A DNA stretch of 16,925 nucleotides, from positions 1 to 16,925 of the forward strand of contig NZ_LSJM01000204.1 of NCBI RefSeq assembly GCF_001557215.1. Reading direction: 5' to 3'. This document shows, in pieces, positions 14,112 through 16,925 of the stretch; position 1 is the first letter of the stretch; each line of letters starts with the position of its first letter. The translations under genes were made by a program, and so were the position numbers. This DNA comes from Sphingomonas sp. CCH9-E2 (GTDB lineage: Bacteria > Pseudomonadota > Alphaproteobacteria > Sphingomonadales > Sphingomonadaceae). The notes below the pieces were generated by a model. That model saw only the letters and a program-made list of their open reading frames with translations. It was not told the DNA's origin and made no database searches.

Positions 14112-15209
14112 ATGGCTGAACCGGCGATCTCCCCCGACATCTCGCTGACGCAGGACGAGAGCTTTGTCGCGACCAGTCATCGCGGGCTGACTTATCCCTT
14201 TGGCGAGCGCGTGCCGGCGGTGGGCGAGGCGCTTCCGGTGGCGCGCGGCGTGCATTGGGTGCGCATCCCGATGGCCGGGCCGCTCGACCATATCAATTGC
14301 TGGCTGGTCGCCGATGGCGATGCCACCACGATCGTCGATACCGGGCTGAACGTCGATCCGTCGGTCGAAGCGTGGCGCGCGCTGTTCGATGCGGAGCCGC
14401 TGGCGTCGGCGCCGCCGCGCCGCGTAATCTGCACGCATTTCCATCCCGATCATATCGGCCTTGCCGGATGGCTGGGGCGCAAATTCGATGCGCCGCTGTG
14501 GATGACGCGCGGCGAGTGGCTGATGGGGCGGCTGTTGACCGCCGATGTGCGCGACGCGGTGCCGGACGAGCAGATCGCCTTCTGGCGCGCGGCGGGATGG
14601 GATGACGACCAGATCGCGGCGGCCAGCGCCAGGGGCTATGGCCAGTTCAGGCGCATGGTCGCGCCGCTGCCGCTCGGCTATCGCCGGATCGTCGATGGCG
14701 ACGCGATTGCGATCGGCGATGCGATGTGGCGGGTCGTGGTCGGATCGGGGCATTGCCCGGAGCATGCGTGCCTGTGGAACGAGGCCGATGGCGTGCTGAT
14801 CGCGGGGGACCAGGTGCTGCCGCGGATCAGCTCCAACGTCTCGCTCGGCGTGAGCGAGCCCGAGGCCGATCCGCTGGGCGAGTGGCTGGCTTCGATCGAC
14901 AAGCTGTTGGAACTGCCCGACGATCTGCTGGTGCTGCCGGCGCATGGCGCGCCGTTCACCGGGCTGCACGTGCGGCTGGCAGCGCTGCGTGACGAGCATC
15001 GCAAGCGGCTCGACATCCTGGCCGAGCATCTGGCTGAGCCGCGCCGTGCGGTTGATTGCTTCGGGCGGATGTTCCGGCGGACGATCACCGGCGACATGCT
15101 CGGTCTCGCCACCGGCGAGACGCTGGCGCATCTGCGGCGGCTGGAGGTCGAGGGGCGGGCGGTGCGCGAGGTGCGCGACGGCGCGTGGTGGTATCGGAAA
15201 ACGGGTTAG
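14112..15209 (+). CDS. Metallo-beta-lactamase-fold hydrolase
   Basis: A zinc-dependent hydrolase of 365 residues from the ATG at 14112. All ligand motifs are present: THFHPDHIG (His109, His111, Asp113, His114), GHCPEH (His214), AGDQVLP (Asp233) and PAHG (His278). A helical, winged-helix-like C-terminal domain follows (about 285-365), as in the LACTB2-like branch. No signal peptide is seen, so it should be cytoplasmic. Members of this branch act on thioesters, nucleic acids or small esters; the substrate here is not known. No clear Shine-Dalgarno precedes the ATG. The frame is open back to a GTG at 14070 inside the hairpin, which I reject as start. A leaderless message or a start slightly further in is possible. 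Confidence 0.9.
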   Translation: MAEPAISPDISLTQDESFVATSHRGLTYPFGERVPAVGEALPVARGVHWVRIPMAGPLDHINCWLVADGDATTIVDTGLNVDPSVEAWRALFDAEPLASAPPRRVICTHFHPDHIGLAGWLGRKFDAPLWMTRGEWLMGRLLTADVRDAVPDEQIAFWRAAGWDDDQIAAASARGYGQFRRMVAPLPLGYRRIVDGDAIAIGDAMWRVVVGSGHCPEHACLWNEADGVLIAGDQVLPRISSNVSLGVSEPEADPLGEWLASIDKLLELPDDLLVLPAHGAPFTGLHVRLAALRDEHRKRLDILAEHLAEPRRAVDCFGRMFRRTITGDMLGLATGETLAHLRRLEVEGRAVREVRDGAWWYRKTG

Positions 15210-15254
15210 GCTAGCGTCGCGTCGCCGGGTGGCCTGATTCAGGAGAGCGATGCG

Positions 15255-16115
15255 ATGTGCGACGATCTGACCAACGCGGATAATGAGCAACTGGCAAAGG
15301 GCATGAGCCGGCGCGAATTCGGTGCCGCGGCGGGTGCTGCGGGGCTGATGGCGCTGCTGCCGACCCCTGCCAATGCGATGGCCATCCAGTCGACGGATGT
15401 GACGTTCAAGACCCCCGACGGGACCGCCGACGGCTATTATGCCGCGCCGACCAAGGGCAGGCATCCGGCGGTGCTGGTATGGCCCGACGTGATGGGCCTG
15501 CGCCCCGCCTTCCGCCAGATGGGCGAGCGGCTGGCGCAATCGGGCTTTGCGGTGCTGACGATCAACCCGTTCTACCGGTCGGTGAAGGGGCGGTTCCTGC
15601 AGCCGGGCGAGAGCTTTGCGACGCCGAGCGTGCGCGAGAAGATCGGGCCGTGGCGTGCGCTGTTGACGCCGGACGCGGTGGTGCGCGACGCGACTGCCGC
15701 GGTGGCGTGGCTCGACGGGCAGCGCGGGGTGGACAAGAAGCGCGGGGTCGGCACCACCGGATACTGCATGGGCGGGCCGTTCACGATGCGCACCGCCGCT
15801 GCGCTGCCCGATCGGGTCAAGGCGGGCGGGTCGTTCCATGGCGGCGGACTGGCCACCGACAAGCCCGACAGCCCGCACTTGCTGGTGCCCAAGATGAAGG
15901 CGCGCTTCCTGTTCGCGGTCGCCGAGAATGACGACAAGCGCAATCCGACCGAGAAGGAGCTGGTGCGCAAGGCGTTCGCCGACGCGGGGCTCGCGGCGGA
16001 GGTCGAAGTGTATCCGGCGAACCATGGCTGGTGCCCGCCCGACAGCCAGGTTTACGATCAGGTGCAGGCGGAGAAGGCGTGGGCGCGGTTGCTGGAGACG
16101 TTCAAGGGGTTGTGA
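15255..16115 (+). CDS. Dienelactone-hydrolase family protein with Tat signal
   Basis: An alpha/beta hydrolase of 286 residues. Residues 1-41 hold a twin-arginine signal (SRREFGAAAG at 18-27, cleavage after ANA), so a folded protein is sent to the periplasm. The catalytic triad is Cys171 (GYCMGG), Asp226 or Asp227 (AENDDKRNP) and His257 (PANHGWCP), as in carboxymethylenebutenolidase. The start at 15255 is set by AGGAGA eight bases upstream. An ATG at 15303 would give a shorter Tat leader. It sits 45 bp after the metallo-hydrolase gene on the same strand, so co-transcription is possible. The family includes many esterases beyond dienelactone hydrolases, so the substrate is not assigned. Confidence 0.92.
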   Translation: MCDDLTNADNEQLAKGMSRREFGAAAGAAGLMALLPTPANAMAIQSTDVTFKTPDGTADGYYAAPTKGRHPAVLVWPDVMGLRPAFRQMGERLAQSGFAVLTINPFYRSVKGRFLQPGESFATPSVREKIGPWRALLTPDAVVRDATAAVAWLDGQRGVDKKRGVGTTGYCMGGPFTMRTAAALPDRVKAGGSFHGGGLATDKPDSPHLLVPKMKARFLFAVAENDDKRNPTEKELVRKAFADAGLAAEVEVYPANHGWCPPDSQVYDQVQAEKAWARLLETFKGL

Positions 16116-16124
16116 GTTGCGCTG

Positions 16125-16148
16125 ATCCTCCCCCTGGCGGGGGAGGAT
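16125..16148. repeat. Perfect 10-bp palindrome after the dienelactone-hydrolase gene
   Basis: ATCCTCCCCC (16125-16134) and GGGGGAGGAT (16139-16148) form a perfect stem around TGGC, nine bases after the stop codon. No T-tract follows. The CCTCCCC core is shared with the other intergenic palindromes of the window. It may act as a 3' end or terminator of the upstream transcript. Confidence 0.7.
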
Positions 16149-16158
16149 TACTTAGCGC

Positions 16159-16188
16159 TTGACCCGTGCTGCGATTTCGTTCCTATTT
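16159..16188 (+). promoter_or_regulatory. Candidate housekeeping promoter for the glutathione S-transferase gene
   Basis: TTGACC (16159-16164) and CTATTT (16183-16188) are 18 bases apart. They match the alphaproteobacterial TTGAC / CTATAT pattern closely. The start would lie near 16195, followed by GGAGGG and the ATG at 16217. A short direct repeat (ATTTCGTTC twice) overlaps the -10 region. Confidence 0.5.
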
Positions 16189-16216
16189 CGTTCTCAATCG
16201 ACTCGGAGGGACGACC

Positions 16217-16843
16217 ATGACGCTGACGCTCTATACGAACCCGATGTCGCGCGGACGGATTGCGCGCTGGGCGCTTGAGGAAGCGGGGGCCGAGTACGAC
16301 ACGGTGGTGATCGATTACGGCCCGCGCGCGCCCGAATTTCTGGCGGTAAACCCGATGGGGAAGGTGCCGACGATCGTGCATGACGGCGTGGTGGTGACCG
16401 AGTGCGCGGCGATCTGTGCCTATCTCGCCGATGCCTTTCCGGCGGCCAAGCTGGCGCCGCCCGTGGATGCGCGCGGGGCCTATTATCGCTGGCTGTTCTT
16501 CGCCGCGGGTCCGCTGGAGCAGGCGGTGACCAGCCGGTCGATGGGCTGGGATGTCGGCGATGATCCGCAGAAACAGGGGATGCTGGGCTTTGGCAATTAC
16601 GACCGCACGATCGACACGCTGGATGCAGCGGTGAGCGCCGCGGGCGACGGCTGGCTGGCGGCGGATCATTTCACCGCGGCGGACCTGTATGTCGGCGCCC
16701 ATCTGAGTTGGGGCACCCAGTTCGATACGATCCCCAAGCGCGAATCCTTTGTAGCGTTCGCCGCGCGGGTGCAGGCGCGGGAAGCGGCACAGCGGGCGAA
16801 TGCGCTGGACGATGCGCTGATGCCGGCTCCGGCCGAGGGGTGA
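16217..16843 (+). CDS. Glutathione S-transferase family protein
   Basis: A cytoplasmic GST of 208 residues. The thioredoxin-like N-terminal domain begins LTLYTNPMSRGRIARWALEE, with Ser11 near the expected glutathione thiol position. It has the cis-proline at KVPT (Pro51) and the glutathione-binding TEC (Glu62-Cys63) in VVVTECAAICAYL. The all-helical C-terminal domain contains the N-capping motif FTAADLYVG (about 152-160). The start is decided by GGAGGG six bases before ATG; the open frame to 16166 has no ribosome site and would overlap the promoter. It is probably monocistronic, lying between two palindromes. Class and substrate cannot be told from sequence alone. Confidence 0.93.
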   Translation: MTLTLYTNPMSRGRIARWALEEAGAEYDTVVIDYGPRAPEFLAVNPMGKVPTIVHDGVVVTECAAICAYLADAFPAAKLAPPVDARGAYYRWLFFAAGPLEQAVTSRSMGWDVGDDPQKQGMLGFGNYDRTIDTLDAAVSAAGDGWLAADHFTAADLYVGAHLSWGTQFDTIPKRESFVAFAARVQAREAAQRANALDDALMPAPAEG

Positions 16844-16850
16844 TCCAATT

Positions 16851-16925
16851 CCTCCCCTGAGCTTGCTCAGGGGAGGGGGACCGCTCGCGCAGCGAGTGGT
16901 GGAGGGGCGGCCGCGCAGACGGCCG
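16851..16925. repeat. REP-like multi-hairpin extragenic palindrome, cut by the window end
   Basis: CCTCCCCTGAGC (16851-16862) pairs perfectly with GCTCAGGGGAGG (16865-16876). A second stem, ACCGCTCGC (16880-16888) with GCGAGTGGT (16892-16900), has one G:T pair and a GCA loop. A G-rich tail and two CGGCCG copies (16908-16913, 16920-16925) follow to the window edge. The layout matches the element at 2-44. Confidence 0.7.

Noticed and set aside
13668..16025. Minus-strand open frame of 785 codons opposite trcR, the metallo-hydrolase and the dienelactone-hydrolase-family gene
   Set aside because: It is His/Arg/Pro-rich, spans three convincing plus-strand genes and has no domain or ribosome site; it is a composition shadow.
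16125..16148. Classic intrinsic terminator
   Set aside because: The stem is strong but no T-tract follows on either strand, so it is listed as a palindromic repeat instead.
1..16925. CRISPR array, insertion sequence, prophage or integrated element
   Set aside because: No regularly spaced repeats, transposase, integrase, tRNA or att-like repeats were seen; the genes are intact and stylistically uniform.

Overview
The window is high-GC DNA that looks like a chromosome segment of an alphaproteobacterium, most likely a sphingomonad (Sphingomonadaceae). This rests on a DUF1013/TrcR cell-cycle regulator, which is an alphaproteobacterial family, a very large TonB-dependent receptor heading a catabolic operon, an EcfG-like stress promoter, CTATTT-type -10 elements and short CTCCCC/GGGGAG intergenic palindromes. 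No rRNA, tRNA, CRISPR array, insertion sequence or phage gene was seen. Every protein gene reads intact, with no frameshift.

Region 1 (63-12636, all on the minus strand) is one co-oriented cluster. In transcription order it encodes a phytanoyl-CoA-dioxygenase-family Fe(II)/2-oxoglutarate oxygenase, a LysR regulator, a DadA-like FAD D-amino-acid dehydrogenase, a TonB-dependent outer-membrane receptor, an exported D-aminoacylase-type amidohydrolase, a dicarboxylate/amino-acid:cation symporter and two gamma-glutamyltransferases. One gamma-glutamyltransferase is a soluble periplasmic protein and the other a lipoprotein. Several junctions are translationally coupled: TGATG between receptor and deacylase, ATGA between deacylase and symporter, and ATGA between the two gamma-glutamyltransferases. 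The proteins cover every compartment from outer membrane to cytoplasm. The best reading, which is an inference, is a scavenging route for a gamma-glutamyl and/or N-acyl-D-amino-acid compound. It would be imported by the receptor, trimmed by the hydrolases, its acidic amino acid taken up by the symporter, and the D-form oxidised in the cytoplasm. A T-N11-A dyad at the end of lysR, ahead of a TTTAAT -10-like box, is a plausible LysR activation site for the structural genes.

Region 2 (12692-14031) holds two short Ala-rich lipoproteins on the minus strand and, divergently, trcR on the plus strand. The divergent gap of 180 bp carries an EcfG-like promoter toward the lipoprotein. Toward trcR it carries a tandem 13-bp repeat and a terminator-like hairpin in the leader.

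Region 3 (14112-16843, plus strand) encodes a metallo-beta-lactamase-fold hydrolase with a C-terminal helical domain, a Tat-exported dienelactone-hydrolase-family protein and a glutathione S-transferase. These look like general metabolic or detoxification genes and show no obvious tie to Region 1. GC-rich palindromes punctuate the window at 2-44, 3508-3537, 16125-16148 and 16851-16900. The longest stretch without a gene is the 180 bp at 13195-13374, described above; no gene-free stretch exceeds 300 bases.
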